Source: Sambucus nigra
Lineage: Eukaryota > Streptophyta > Magnoliopsida > Dipsacales > Adoxaceae
NCBI GenBank assembly: GCA_949130495.1
Contig: CASBWL010000040.1
Location: forward strand, 2,780,674 to 2,844,673
Length of the DNA stretch: 64,000 bases
Reading direction: 5' to 3'
Shown: piece after piece, positions 49,020 through 60,440 of the stretch
Layout: each line of letters begins with the position of its first letter
Numbering within the stretch: position 1 is the first letter of the stretch
The notes under the pieces: model-generated
The model's database searches: none
Seen by the model: only the letters and a program-made list of their open reading frames with translations
What the model was told of the DNA's origin: nothing
Made by a program: the position numbers and the translations under genes

Positions 49020-50235
49020 TTTCTATATGTGTGTGTATGTGTGTATATATATGTGTTTATATGTATGTGTGTATATATGTGTGTATATGTATGTGTATAT
49101 GTGTGTGTATATATGTGTGTAAATATATGTGTGTATGTGTGTGTATATATGTGTGTGGTGGGGGGAGAGGTGTGGGGTGGGGGTGTACGTGTACGTGTGC
49201 GTGTGTGTGGTGGGGGTGGGGTGAGGGGGTGGGGGTGGTGGCGGGGATGGTGGGTGGGTGGTGGGGTAGTGGTGGGGCTGCGTGTGTGTCTATGTGTGTT
49301 TGCGCATAGTGTCCCTTGTAAAAAATTGATTGATTATTAATTTTTTTAGTAAATTAATATATGATTGCCCCTTATTGTAAATTAGTAAATTAATATATAT
49401 AATTATTAATAATTGAATTTGAATATAAATAAGACATAATTAAATAATACATACTACATATAATTATTAATAATTGAATTTGAATATACACATTTGTTGT
49501 GGACATTGCTGTTGAATTATTTTGTTTAGTAAATGTTGGGTTGGTTAGTTTTAAAAGTGGCATGACCACTGGATTATTGTCCATATGGGGGTAGGATTTT
49601 TCAACTTTTGAATAATTAAATTTGAATATAAATAAGACATAATTAAATGAAAATACTATAAATAATTATTAATAATTGAACTTGAATATAAATAAGACAT
49701 AATTAAATAAGACATACTACATATAATTATTAATAATTGAATTTGAATATACACATTTGTTGTTGACATTGCTGTTGGATTATTTTGTTTAGTAAATGTT
49801 GGGTTGGTTAGTTTTAAAAGTGGCATGACCACTGGATTATTGTCCATATGGGGGTAGGAATTTTCAACTTTTGGATAATTAAATTTGAATATAAATAAGA
49901 CATAATTAAATGAAACATACTATATATAATTATTAATAATTGAATTTGAATATAAATAAGACATAATAAAATGAAACATAATATATATAATTATTAATCA
50001 TTATTGGATTATTGTGTGTGTGGTGGGGGGAGGTGGTGGGGTGTACGTGTATGTGTGCGTGTTTGTGGTGGGGTTGGGGTGAGGGGGGAGGGGGTGGTGT
50101 GTGTGTGTGTGTACGTGTACGTGTACCTGTGCGTGTGTGTGGTGGGGGTGGGGTGAGGGGGGAGGTGGTGGGGGTGGGGGTAGGGATGATGGGTGGGTGG
50201 TGGAGTAGGGGTGGGGGGCTGCATGTGTGTCTATG
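49020..50235. repeat. Repeated GT/G-rich tracts and tandem AT-rich units inside the CACTA
   Basis: GT-rich and GGGGT-rich tracts at 49030-49300 and 50015-50235 flank tandem AT-rich units. The units at 49430-49612 and 49700-49880 are near copies of about 265-bp periodicity, sharing TAAATGTTGGGTTGGTTAG and CATGACCACTGGATTATTGT. AATTATTAATAATTGAA recurs several more times. The frames here are low-complexity or repeat translations. Confidence 0.8.
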
Positions 50236-50285
50236 TGTACTAATAACGTTTTTTTATCTGTACTAATAATATTTTTTTACAGCAA

Positions 50286-52037
50286 ATGTCTCCTTCAGGT
50301 ATTAAGGCGAGGATGATGATGCTGGTTATGATGATGTCGTCTGGGCTCGGTGGTAGCGGAGGCGACGAGGGCTCCTCGGCCCCTAGGCTCCCAAAATATG
50401 GCAAATTTGGGATTACCATCGAGAACAAGTCGGAGCTATTAGCGAGATCTCTCGAGCTGCTAAAGACGGTCATCAGCCCGAGATTTATGAGCTCGAAGGA
50501 GGTGCCATATGAGCTCAAGTTAGCTGTTTAGGCGGCACTACAGGTAATATATTTATATTTATATGAATATTTCAATTTCAATTTCAATTTCGATTTCAAT
50601 TTTATTTTATATTTATATTTATATTTATTCGCAACTAACATTGTATTTGTTGGACAGGAACAATTCAACTTGGATCCAAAGCTACGCGATTCCGTCTTGG
50701 AGCAGCTGAGGGACCAACACAAGACGTGGAAGAAAAATATGCGGACACGGTACTTTGGAAAAACATGAGAGTCCATTATCCAATGGCGTGGATTCGTCCC
50801 ACCCAAGGAGCCGATCTCATTGGCACACAATGGAAAAAGTTCATTGACAATGAGATCGAGGATCGACAATTGGCATCTCGCCAATCGGGAAGGGAAAATT
50901 GAGCAAAAAAGACGGACATGCACTACTACGGCCGGACGTCTTACGCCGAGGTGGAGCATAGGATGAAGGTAAGATTTAATTTTTCTATAACTACAGAAAT
51001 ATATTATTCTTCATTATTTTACTTTGCGGGGCTGATACTAATTTTACTTTATTTTATTTCAGGGGGTAGGGAGTGGCCCAGGGGGTAAGCCACATAGGCT
51101 CGATAATTATGTGGCTCTTCGGACGAAGAAGGGGAAGGATAAGGAGGTGTCCCCGAGCGTGGCGGCCACGATTGTAAGTAATTCGACAGTTTAATTTTTG
51201 TTAATTACGTTATAATTTTTTAGTTTACGTATTTCACTAATCATGTGCTTTTTGTCGTTTCAGGCAAAGCTTAAGGAAGTGCATGAGTCGCAGTCTGATG
51301 CCGACAAGGCGTCTTTGTCCACAGACGCCCTCAGCCAAGTGCTTGGCTCTGATCGTAAGGGGAGGATAAGGGGTGTGAGCTCGCGGGTGGCCAAATCTAG
51401 GATCATCGGATTGGAGACGAGCGACACCGGGTTGGCTCGAACGGTGGATTCACATGATGTGAAGCTGTCCCGTTTGGAGGCGACGGTCCAAGATATGTAC
51501 TCATTCATGAAGCATACGTTGGTCGAAGATCGTAAGGGGAAAGTAAAGGAGAAGGCGATGGAGGAGGAGGAGGTGCGGGAGAATGAGGCGCAGGATGACG
51601 AGGATGTGGACCTCGCTGCTTCATCACCGACACGTGCGTACTTTGATGATCCAATTCCTTATTTGTCTCCCTTCCCCAGACTGATGTCGATAATTGGTTG
51701 GCCGAGCGTGTTCATATTGGACATATTTGATGGCCAGCGGATAGGGCGGGGGTTGAGGGACCCGAATATCGTCCAGGGTGGAATAATTCATGGACGTGTG
51801 CTTCAAGAGATCGAGTCCAAAGTGCTCATCACGCATGTGATACCCGAGAAGGAGAACTCCCTATTGTGGTTGCGCGAACAATGCGGCACGATGTATATTA
51901 GTGGGTGTATCAATTCGTATATCTTGTGCCTACTCACCTCCTCACATTTACCCCAGACATGTAGTGACATTATTTTTAAGTTGGTACATTTGAATTATAT
52001 TTGGATTATATCGTTATGTATATTGTTTCTATTTTAA
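50286..52037 (+). pseudogene. CACTA plant transposase (Transposase_24-like), four exons, one stop
   Basis: Inferred exons are 50286-50543, 50658-50968, 51063-51173 and 51264 to a TAA at 52037. All introns have GT...AG ends. Exon 1 has an in-frame TAG at 50529-50531, where the related copy at 1-586 has TGG (Trp). Exon 2 also needs a frame change near 50765 and has a TGA near 50901. Exon 3 encodes YVALRTKKGKDKEVSP, and exon 4 encodes LSQVLGSDRKGRIRGV and a coiled, acidic region. These segments follow the order of plant En/Spm-associated Transposase_24 proteins, which bind element ends. The copy is unlikely to give a full protein. Confidence 0.75.
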
Positions 52038-52174
52038 ATATATATTTTCATTATCTTTAGTTTGTTTGGATATATGATGTTTGAACAGGTACAATATTGC
52101 TATAACAGGTACAAATATACTGCTGGGCAATGGCAGTGGCCATACTGCCCAACAGATTTTTTTGAAATTCTGCC

Positions 52175-52470
52175 CATAATTGTCACGGTCATTGATCATG
52201 ACAAGTCCTTGACAAATAAGGTTGTCATGGACTTGTCACGGTCAATGACCGTGACAATGTTTTTAAAAAGGGTCAAGGCTTTGTCACGGTTATTAACCGT
52301 GACTAAACTTGTCACGGTCATGGACTGTGACACGACAATTCTAACGAACTTATCCCGGTCAATGAGCATGACACGTCCGTGACAAGAAAAGTTATCTCGC
52401 CCCGAATTGTCACGGTCATTGACCTTGACAAGTTGAACTTGTCAAGGTCAATGACCGTGACAATTAGGCA
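52175..52470. repeat. Right subterminal palindromic repeats of the CACTA
   Basis: At least ten half sites of GTCACGGTC or GACCGTGAC occur, several joined as palindromes (for example near 52236 and 52420). The density is higher than at the left end. Confidence 0.85.
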
Positions 52471-53530
52471 GATTTGGTGCAGTGGCGGGAATAGTTTTTT
52501 GGGCAGTTTTTGATAGTTTTCCCACTTTTTCCGCTACTTTTCCCCACTATCTTTTTGGTAGATTTAACTAGTGCGGGAACAACATTTTTGTTAAGATGTT
52601 TTCATAACCTTTTCTTCACTTACAGTGTTTGAGAGTTAATTCTTCCAAAGAAAAAGTCCCCTTGAATTTTTGTTAAAATGTTTTAATCCTTAGAAGAAAA
52701 TCAAGGTTTACACACCCATATTGTTTGTTTATCCAAGTTTCTTTATATATATACATTGCTTGGAGTTTTGGCACCAGTTTACTCTACCTATTGAAGAGTT
52801 CGTTTGGATTTTCATCTAAATCCCTCAAAGAAGAAGAAGCTTGTTTTGCTGCGAAACTCTCACATGGTGAAAGGCACCATGTGTGGTTGATGGTGTACCT
52901 ATGTCTCATTGGTGAAGTCCAAGGTTCCGGTGGAGCTCCGGGGTTGTCGACTAGGCGGAGGTGTTTATAATAAGACGCATAAAGGCTTGAAAGGGGTCGA
53001 GTCGAGGAAGTAAGTAATCTCTCTTGTAATTGTAAAACCATACTTATTGGACTTAAGGCTAGGGCCGTACGAGGTTTTTCCCCGTTGTGGATTCTTTCTC
53101 GTACATCGCGGCGTAGTGATTCATTGTTTATTTTATCTTTTGCAAAACTCACCTAGAATGCATGCTTTGGCAAAAAGATAAAATTGGTTTAAATCACTAT
53201 TTATTTAATTTGGTGCTAAATTAATTTGGGTAATATTTATGTTAGTTTAATTCAAGTCATCATTTAATTTGATAAAATTGGTTTCGCCTAATTTGGTAAT
53301 ATTGAAATATGACTTAGGCAAATTTCTAGGACTTGGGTTGAGTTGATATGTTAAAGTGAAAAATTCATTTGTTAATTAATTTAATTTCACTTTAAGTTGT
53401 GTTTAATTTTAATTTGGAAAGAAATTAAAATTAGTTAATTTGTTTAATTGAACAATTTCGCTTCCGCATATTTACAAAGGAAATTAATTTTAGTAAGATC
53501 TAAAAATTGGGGGTCTCGCGCACCAACAAA

Positions 53531-53586
53531 TTGGTATCAGAGCATTGATTGAGAAAAGCTATCGCCTTTATAAATTGGTATCAGAG
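53531..53586 (+). other. Duplicated primer-binding site
   Basis: TTGGTATCAGAGC occurs just inside the LTR at about 53530-53542, and again at about 53573-53585, each preceded by AAA. The sequence after the second copy (GGAACGCTAATTTATCGCG) is closer to what follows the PBS in related elements. The first copy and the 30-bp spacer therefore look like the added material. Confidence 0.85.
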
Positions 53587-53689
53587 CTGGAACGCTAATT
53601 TATCGCGTCAAAGATCCGTTTTTTTGGCTTTTATAAATTTTGTGCTCCTTTTTTTAGGTGGTTCAATTTTACTCTCTCTCATGTTTTTG

Positions 53690-54506
53690 TATCTCTTGAT
53701 GGGACGTCTCAATGATAATTTGTCCTTTTCTAATGATAATGAAGTTTTTGCTATTCGAGAGGATTTTAATGGGCTTAATAAGTGTAATGAAAATTTAAGA
53801 GAATTAAATGTGAGATTTGCAAAAAGAATTAAATTTCTTGAAAATGAAAATTATTGTTTTAAATCTAGAATTGAACTTTTGCAAACCTCGCTATCTCAAA
53901 AAGATATTTTTCATGAAAAGCTCATGGACCTAAATCACAATTTTAATATTTTAGAAATTTCCAAGAAAGAGAGTGATAGTCATGAAAAGACTCTTAGGGA
54001 TAAGTTTGCTCACATTGAGGGGGAGCGTGATAACCTTCTAGGTGTAATTAAAATTTTAAAGAAGGAGTCCTGTAAATTTGAGGAGTCTAATTTATTACTT
54101 GAGTTCGAATTTTAAAAATGAAAAATGATTTACTTACTCGAGTAGTAGTTTTAATGGCTCTAGCTCATCTTGTTCAAATACTTCCGTTGCTAAAGATAAA
54201 ACCATTGTTTGTTTTAGAGGGTAAACTTTATCCAAGGACTTTAGAAAAGGTCACACCTTAGGTATCATTCCTCGTGTTTACACATGCTTGCATTGTGGTA
54301 GGAAAGGTCACCTTAGGTCATTTTGTTTTGATCTTAAAAGAAGTCCTAGGAAGTCTATGTCTAGCATTTCATTAGTTCTCAAATCCCATCATTTTAAATA
54401 TACATCTATATGGGTTAGGAAATCTTTTTTAGACACGCTAGATATTAGATTTGTTGATTCTCATTTGCTTTCACATGAAACCTCACTTGATAAATATAAA
54501 GATTGA
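53690..54506 (+). pseudogene. Gag C-terminal remnant of the Copia element
   Basis: The frame at about 53697-54115 encodes a Glu/Asn/Lys-rich coiled coil with HEKTLRDKFAHIEGERDNLL. It aligns with the coiled coil of the gag at 16617-18566 (HEKLNYVEGERDSL). After a break, 54288-54506 encodes CLHCGRKGHLRSFCFDLKR, the second zinc knuckle, and the SHLLSHETSLDKYKD end of the same gag. The UBN2 domain and first zinc knuckle are deleted. The part before 53690 is not gag. Confidence 0.82.
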
Positions 54507-56402
54507 ATGTGTTAGTTGTTTGCATACTCTAGCTTTTTGTGCTTCATATTATATATCATTGCTAGGTGTATGGATGTTTAGTCATTTTCTAGTCATTGCA
54601 TTATTTCATATCTCATGCTAGAAATCATGACTTGTTTATCTTTTGTATTATATTTCTTTTGATTTGCATTAAATATAAAATACAAAAAGATGTTTGTTTA
54701 TCATTTGGATTTTATCTCTTGGTAATTTAAGCTTAATGAAAATTCAAATGATTTTTGTGTGTCTTTTGGGTAAATATTTCTATTTTTGGTTAAAATTTTG
54801 AAAAACTCAAAAAGATTTTATTTTGTGTGTATTTTGATTTTACACACATTTTGTGGCATATGTTTGTGTTTGAATCCTCATTTCGCTTCCATGTGGCTAG
54901 AACTTTTGGTTATAATTTTAATCCTTAAAATTATCTTTATCATGCTTACATGGAGTATCTTAAGTTTGACTTGCTTAATGGATTCACTTTCATACGCCTT
55001 TACACACATGCACGAGCTTTTTGAACCTTAACGTCACATGTTATATTTGAGCTTTATGAGGTGTTCTCCTACCAATCTTGTCATCTACATATTTGTGACC
55101 TAGGAGGACTAGTGCATGTCAAAATCCGTTGCACATGAGATTTGTGAGATATAAAAAAAATTAATAATGTGTATTAATGTGCCCGGGGAAGGGCTCCGAA
55201 AGGATTTATTATCCTTTGCAAATAGCAAGACACTGTTTTGGAATGGACATAAAAGAAATACGTGGTCCAAAGGCCTAAAAGAAAATATGGCATTAAAAGA
55301 AAAATAATTTGCCAAGGCCTAATTTGTTTAGTTGATTTATTCATTCAAAAGAATAATATATATGCTTATTGAGGGAGTTTGGATGATATATCAATGGTTT
55401 GCACAATGTCCGTTTATCCTAGTTGCACTTTCAATGTCATGACTCTATTGGTTTGTAGAATCATCAATATGATAGGCTTGTATGCATTGTGTTTGTTCGT
55501 TCATTAGTTCACTTTATCCTGTCACATAAAGGCTACATTCTAGTTGATAAAGTTTTGCAATCAAATGCGAACTATGTGAACACATTTAAGTGATTGGGTT
55601 TTAATTTATTGGTATCTTGTTCACACCCCAACACTTTCATTTCCATATGACACATTTATGCTGTAAGAGTGTGGAAGATTCATATTATATGTTGTGTGTG
55701 TCATTTGTGTGTTTATATTTATATATGTGTACTCGTGTCTATTTGGTATATATTATGTATACATATATTTGATTTTTTTTGTCTTTGCCTTGCTATTTAG
55801 TCCATTTATGATTCAATTCATAATTGGTACCGAGTTTGTTGCGTCGTTTGTTTGATATCACATGCTTAGAATCTTTATTGTCAATTTGGTATCATTTTTT
55901 TTCGCATCATAGTTGGTATTCATTAATACTTGTATGGATTAGTTATGAGTTTGTTGCCCATATGCTTTCATGTTCTTATCACCTTATGCATCATCGTGTT
56001 TATTAGTTTTATCCTTTGTCCATTTCTGAACAAAAAGGGGGGGAATGATAGGGGGAGAAATGGTATCTATTCCAATTATAATCGTATATTAATTTGGGGG
56101 AGATTTATCTTAGGGGGAGACGTCTTTCTAAGTAGGTCATTTTGTTTGATAAAGGAGAGAATTAATTTAGGGGGAGTATTTATTTTATGCATTTAATATT
56201 CTTGATATTCCCTATGTGTTTGATAGTTTGCTTAAGTGTGCAGGATTCTTCTAAGTGGCAACTTTCATCGTCGGAAAAGATATTGATCCTTGGGTTGTTT
56301 TGAGTCAAGCTATGTATTTTTTATTTTGGGTGGGATTTGTTTTAAGTCTAGTAGAGCTTGGCGTCCCTTTAGTATTTTTGTTTAGTTTTTATCCCGGAAT
56401 AG
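54507..56402 (+). other. Long non-coding tail of the Copia element
   Basis: About 1.9 kb without a coding region. Blocks match the tail of the gag-only element in inverse orientation. Examples are GACCTAGGAGGACTAGTGCATG near 55098 and GGGGAAGGGCTCCG followed by the AAAGGAT...ATCCTTT hairpin at 55199-55217. PPT-like AGGGGGAGA blocks lie at 56050-56180. Confidence 0.7.
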
Positions 56403-56417
56403 CCAAAGGGGGATATT
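56403..56417 (+). other. Polypurine tract of the gag-remnant Copia element
   Basis: CCAAAGGGGGATATT lies directly before the 3' LTR start at 56418 and matches the tract of the related element. Confidence 0.85.
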
Positions 56418-57971
56418 TGTAAGGACACAAATTTCCAATTGAGTCCTTTTGAAGTTTTGGCTCAATTTCGGATAAAAAGATTTGAGTCATCGGATAGAGT
56501 TCAAGTTTATCCATTCAAGCCTATGACGTGTTTGTTGAAGACATAGCAGCCAAGATATTAAAGCTTCATCAAATGCCGAGTTTAATGTGCCTCCTTTCTA
56601 CGTTAACAACATTGGTTCCATTGCTCCTAAGGTTAGAATGCATTTTGAATATATATATAGGAGCTTGGAACAATTGTTATATGGGTGTACTTTGTTTTAA
56701 ACTGTTGTTTAGTTTCAGAAAGTTTCTTTAAAAAACTTTAAAATAAAGTTTATGGGCTAAAAATAGAATTTTCAGCTTTCTGTTTTTTCGTTCGATATTA
56801 TCGTTCGAACGAGTTTGTCGTTCGAACGAAAATGTCGTTCGAACGAGGTTTGCAACAACCTTCCACTGGAACTTCGTTAGAAGTATCGTTCGAACGAGAC
56901 TTCATTCGAACGAAAATCTCGTTCGAACGAGATTTGGCGGGAATAACTTTTTGGGCAGTTTTTGATAGTTTTTCCAGTACTTTTCCCCACTATCTTTTTG
57001 GCAGATTTAACTAGTACGGGAACAAAATTTTTTTAAAGATTTTTCATAAACTTTTCTTCACTTAGAGTGTTTTGAGAGTTAATTCTTCCAAAGAAAAAGT
57101 CCCCTTGAATTTTTGTTAAAATGTTTTAATCCTTAGAACAAAATCAAGGTTTACACACCCATATTGTTTGTTTATCCAAGTTCCTTTATATATATACATT
57201 GCTTGGAGTTTTGGCACTGATTTACTCTACCTATTGAAGAGTTCGTTTGGGTTTTTTCTAAATCCCTCAAAGAAAAAGATGTTTTTTTTGCCGCGGCATT
57301 CTCACATGGTGAAAGGCACCATGTGTGGTTGACGGTGTACCTATGTCTCGTTGGTGAAGTCCAAGGTTCCGGTGGAGCTCTGGGATTATCGACTAGTCGG
57401 AGGTGTTTATAAGAAGACGCGTCAAGGCTTGAAAGGGGTCGAGTCGAGGAAGTAAGTCATCTGTCTTGTAATTGTAAAACCATACTTATTGGACTTAAGG
57501 CTAGGGTCGTACGAGGTTTTTTCCCGTTGTGGGTGCTTTCTCGTACATCGCGGCGTAGTGATTCATTGTTTATTTTATCTTTTGCAAAACTCACCTAGAA
57601 TGCATGCTTTGGCAAAAAGATAAAATTGGTTTAAATAACTGTTTATTTAATTTGGTGCTAAATTAATTTGGTTAATGTTTATGTTAATTTAATTCAAGTC
57701 ATCACTTAATTTGATAAAATTTGTTTGGCCTAAATTGGTAATATTGAAAATATGACTTAGTCAAATTTCTAGGACTTGGGTTGAGTTAATATGTTAAAGT
57801 GAAAAATTCATTTGTTAATTAATTTAATTTAATTTTAAGTTGTGTTTAATTTTAATTTGGAAAGAAATTAAAATTAGTTAATTTGTTTAATTGAACCATT
57901 TCTTTTCCGCATATTTACAAAGGAAATTACTTTTAGTAAGATCTAAAAATTTGGGGCCTCGCTCACCAACA
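56418..57971 (+). repeat. 3' LTR of the gag-remnant Copia element
   Basis: This 1,554-bp LTR is uninterrupted and so preserves the empty CACTA target site at 56931-56945. TTCGAACGA palindromes lie at about 56801-56940. It ends GCTCACCAACA, followed by the ATTAT duplication. Confidence 0.92.
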
Positions 57972-57976
57972 ATTAT

Positions 57977-58924
57977 GTAACACTATCCATGCTCAACAAC
58001 ATGCAATACAAAAGCAAAGAAACAAACTTCTACATATAAGAATATTGGATACTTACAAAAGCTCACATGAAGTTTAATATCAATGAATATTCAATGAGGG
58101 TATTGATTGAGTTCCCTTTGGAGAAAATAATGGACAAGTGAAGACTTATCAGAGTAAGATTTCATTTAGTGATATAAGTAAGCTTTGTAAAAGCTATATT
58201 ACCAAAACTAATTAGAGTTTTTTAAATAGACTATATGGATTTGAAATGTATAATGAATGGGATGGACCTTAAATCATAGAGGGTAAGAGTGAAAATCAAA
58301 CCTGATGTGCATGTGCGATGAATTTTTTTAGGGGAGGGAGCACTGGGTGGGCACCTAAAAACAACAATAGATTAAAGTTTGTCATCAGTAAGAAGATTTT
58401 GATTTATTTAGTTGATTTGATCTATCAGAGATGATTATTTTTTATCACCGATGTACTATTTAGGTAAATGTGTTAGCGAGGCTATTATCAGTAAGCACAT
58501 GATGGATGATCTTGATTTTATGCAAACATAATAAAATTTCCAATACAAGTAAAGTAAGTACCTCGAAGGACTAAATATAAGAACTTGAAAAAAACTAGAT
58601 TCTCGCATAGAACTCATAGGACTAAATCATGTTTATATATTATTATCCTAACAATTTGAAGACTAAAAACACGTATCGTATGTGACATGGTATTGATTCA
58701 CATCTAATTGATTCACATCAAATTGATTCAATTTATTGCATTTAGTGTCCCAAGACATCAAATATTTGTTCGATAAAAAATAGTATCAATATAGCAATCA
58801 CACCCCTATTTTCTGGGGTATAAAGCATGCTCTTATTCACGTGTTAAAAATCATTTTTCAATTTTAACTTTTGTAGTATTTAAACAGATTCATATATTAT
58901 TACACACACAAAGAAGAGAACTGA
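57977..58924. other. Unassigned AT-rich DNA
   Basis: This DNA was contiguous with 47574-48206 before the Copia insertion. I see no coding region. ATTGATTCACATC recurs about 58691-58722. It may form part of whatever element carries the gene fragments at 58925-60896, but no terminus is recognised. Confidence 0.4.
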
Positions 58925-59172
58925 CCAAGAAATGAGAAAGGGTTCATTGAATTGAAACATTGACAATCAAGTTGTCATTAGTCGCTGCCTCAATATGCTC
59001 CCTTGGATACTGGTCACTTATCAATATTCCCTACATAATATATTGATATATTATAGTCCATCATAAATACACATATATACACATAAATATATAGAGAAAA
59101 ACTAATCACCATAAGTCACATTCCATGTATAGAACCTATATGGATCTTCACCATTGATGCACTCTACAAGTA
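58925..59172 (-). pseudogene. SKU5/SKS-type multicopper oxidase-like fragment
   Basis: On the minus strand, about 59172-59110 encodes GEDPYRFYTWNVTYGD, which matches the mature N-terminus of plant SKU5-similar proteins (monocopper oxidase-like, secreted). After a short AT-rich stretch with an AG acceptor at 59032-59031, 59030-58960 encodes GILISDQYPREHIEAATND and NLIVNV. This corresponds to the GILINGQFPGP...TNDNLIINV segment. The usual SPLGVPQQ between them is missing, and the frame breaks after NVS. Only the first part of the protein is present, so it is a gene fragment. Confidence 0.72.
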
Positions 59173-59299
59173 ACCTGTAACCATTCGTCGATTAATTAAA
59201 TCACTTACATGTATTGAGATGCAAGTAACCCAAAGATGGAAACAATGTTTTTCTCCTACACCCCTTCTTCCTTGCTGCATCATTATTAATTTATTTCAC

Positions 59300-60040
59300 A
59301 TTGTACATGATGCTACATTGCTTGTATAACCTGTTGCTAGAATTACTATTCAAATTCCTCTACTTTTCCATCCACAAATTCAACACCATGAGATGTGAAT
59401 CTTTGAATACCAAGAACCAACTGAGAACTCCATAACTGAAAATACACAAACATTAAACAACTCCATAGTTGAAAATACACAAAAAATAAACATATTATCT
59501 TGTTCATTTTATCACACTTGTTGGCAATATAAAAATCTTACAAGTATAATAATTAGGATACATTGTTAATAACTGATACAATAATCAAATTACACTGTTA
59601 ATAACTGATCAAAATATGATGTAATCTTTACTATGAAAGATGAAATGTTTTTCATTTTTGTTGGTTTATGTAATGAATAATGGAATAAAAGTGAAATAGC
59701 ATGGAATTAAGTACCAAAAAAATTAGAAGAGAAATACAAAATTTGTAGATATTAAAACAAATGTAAAAATTCGTGACTAGTAGTTTCGAACCTTGATTTC
59801 ACCGGATTTTATTTTAGCAACTGATCCAATATCCAAAATCGGGGTTTTTCCAACAGTGTTCTTTAATTTGAGGGGGCCGATTTCAGGTCTTATAATACCA
59901 ACTTTGCGGGTGTCTCCTAGAATTACCCATGAATAGAGGACTAGAAACCAATCAACTAATCTTACTGGAAGCCATTTTAGGAACCATATTGCAATTGCAA
60001 AAGTAGGTCTACCTATCACTTCTCTTGGAAGTATATGTAG
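59300..60040 (-). pseudogene. YUCCA-type flavin monooxygenase fragment (two exons)
   Basis: Exon A (60040-59792, minus) follows a TTTTTACAG acceptor and ends at AAG before GT. It encodes HILPREVIGRPTFAIAIW, then WLPVRLVDWFL, LGDTRKVGIIRPEIGPLKL and GKTPILDIGSVAKIKSGEIK. These match the C-terminal half of plant YUCCA enzymes, which make auxin from indole-3-pyruvate. Exon B (from 59420) encodes LVLGIQRFTSHGVEFVDGK and, after a frameshift near 59347, ILATGYTSNV. The FAD and NADPH-binding N-terminal parts are absent from the window. Exon order and splice sites are retained, so genomic DNA was copied. Confidence 0.82.
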
Positions 60041-60059
60041 CTGTAAAAACATATATAAT

Positions 60060-60440
60060 AATAACCCTGATTCACAAGGAAAACTTAATAAAAATTCTTC
60101 AACGACAAGTATAATATAAATTCGGGTAATAAGCTAGATAATCTACCATAATAAAAAATTATCAACATTAGCAATCTATATACATATGAAATATTTTAAA
60201 CAATATAGATTTAACATATTTGAATACAGAAAAAAGAAAACATGAATAGAAAGCGAAATAATACAAAATTTTGTGGAGCTTTGCGTTAATCCAAGTCTAC
60301 GTTATAAAAATGTCTACAGTAGATTATTTAAGTTCAGAAGATAAGAGTGAGAATCTAGAAACAGTGAAGAAATGTAGCTTGTAACAAGAAACTTGTAAGG
60401 ATAAACTTTAAGTCTACGTTATAAAAGATCCATGAATTAC
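60060..60440. other. AT-rich DNA between two gene fragments
   Basis: No coding sequence is visible. On the minus strand the part next to 60440 begins GTAATTCATGG, the intron that followed the AGD-like exon. The part next to 60041 ends as the intron before YUCCA exon A. AGTCTACGTTATAAAA occurs twice (about 60294 and 60411). The junction between the two source introns lies somewhere in this stretch. Confidence 0.5.

Larger units (their letters stand above)
48701..52484 (+). mobile_element. Complete CACTA transposon
   Basis: The element runs from CACTACACCAAAATGGCC (48701) to TTTGGTGCAGTG (52484). The last terminal repeat has one mismatch to CACTACACC. GCG is duplicated at 48698-48700 and 52485-52487. 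The undisturbed target is visible in the other LTR at 56931-56945 (GATTTGGCGGGAATA). Subterminal repeats of the GTCACGGTC type occur at about 48740-48890 and 52175-52465. A Transposase_24-like gene with a stop lies inside. There is no TNP2-type catalytic transposase, so the element needs one in trans. Confidence 0.93.
48212..53528 (+). repeat. 5' LTR of the gag-remnant Copia element
   Basis: Copia LTR sequence occupies 48212-48700 and 52485-53528, split by the CACTA. TTCGAACGA palindromes lie at about 48596-48700, directly left of the insertion. The right part ends GGGGGTCTCGCGCACCAACA before the PBS. Confidence 0.9.
48212..57971 (+). mobile_element. Gag-remnant Copia LTR retrotransposon carrying a CACTA insertion
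   Basis: LTRs at 48212-53528 (1,530 bp after removing the CACTA and one GCG) and 56418-57971 (1,554 bp) begin TGTAAGGACACAAATT and end CACCAACA. ATTAT flanks the element (48207-48211 and 57972-57976). The 2.9-kb interior has a duplicated PBS, the coiled-coil and last zinc knuckle of gag, a long non-coding tail and a polypurine tract. There is no pol. It is related to the element at 13355-20202 in LTR start, gag C-terminus and tail. Confidence 0.9.

Noticed and set aside
53549..53690. N-terminal hydrophobic part of the 188-residue frame
   Set aside because: The start overlaps the second primer-binding site and the hydrophobic stretch has no counterpart in gag, so it is probably not part of a protein.
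59300..60040. A functional YUCCA gene
   Set aside because: Only two C-terminal exons are present, the second has a frameshift, and the FAD-binding exons are absent.
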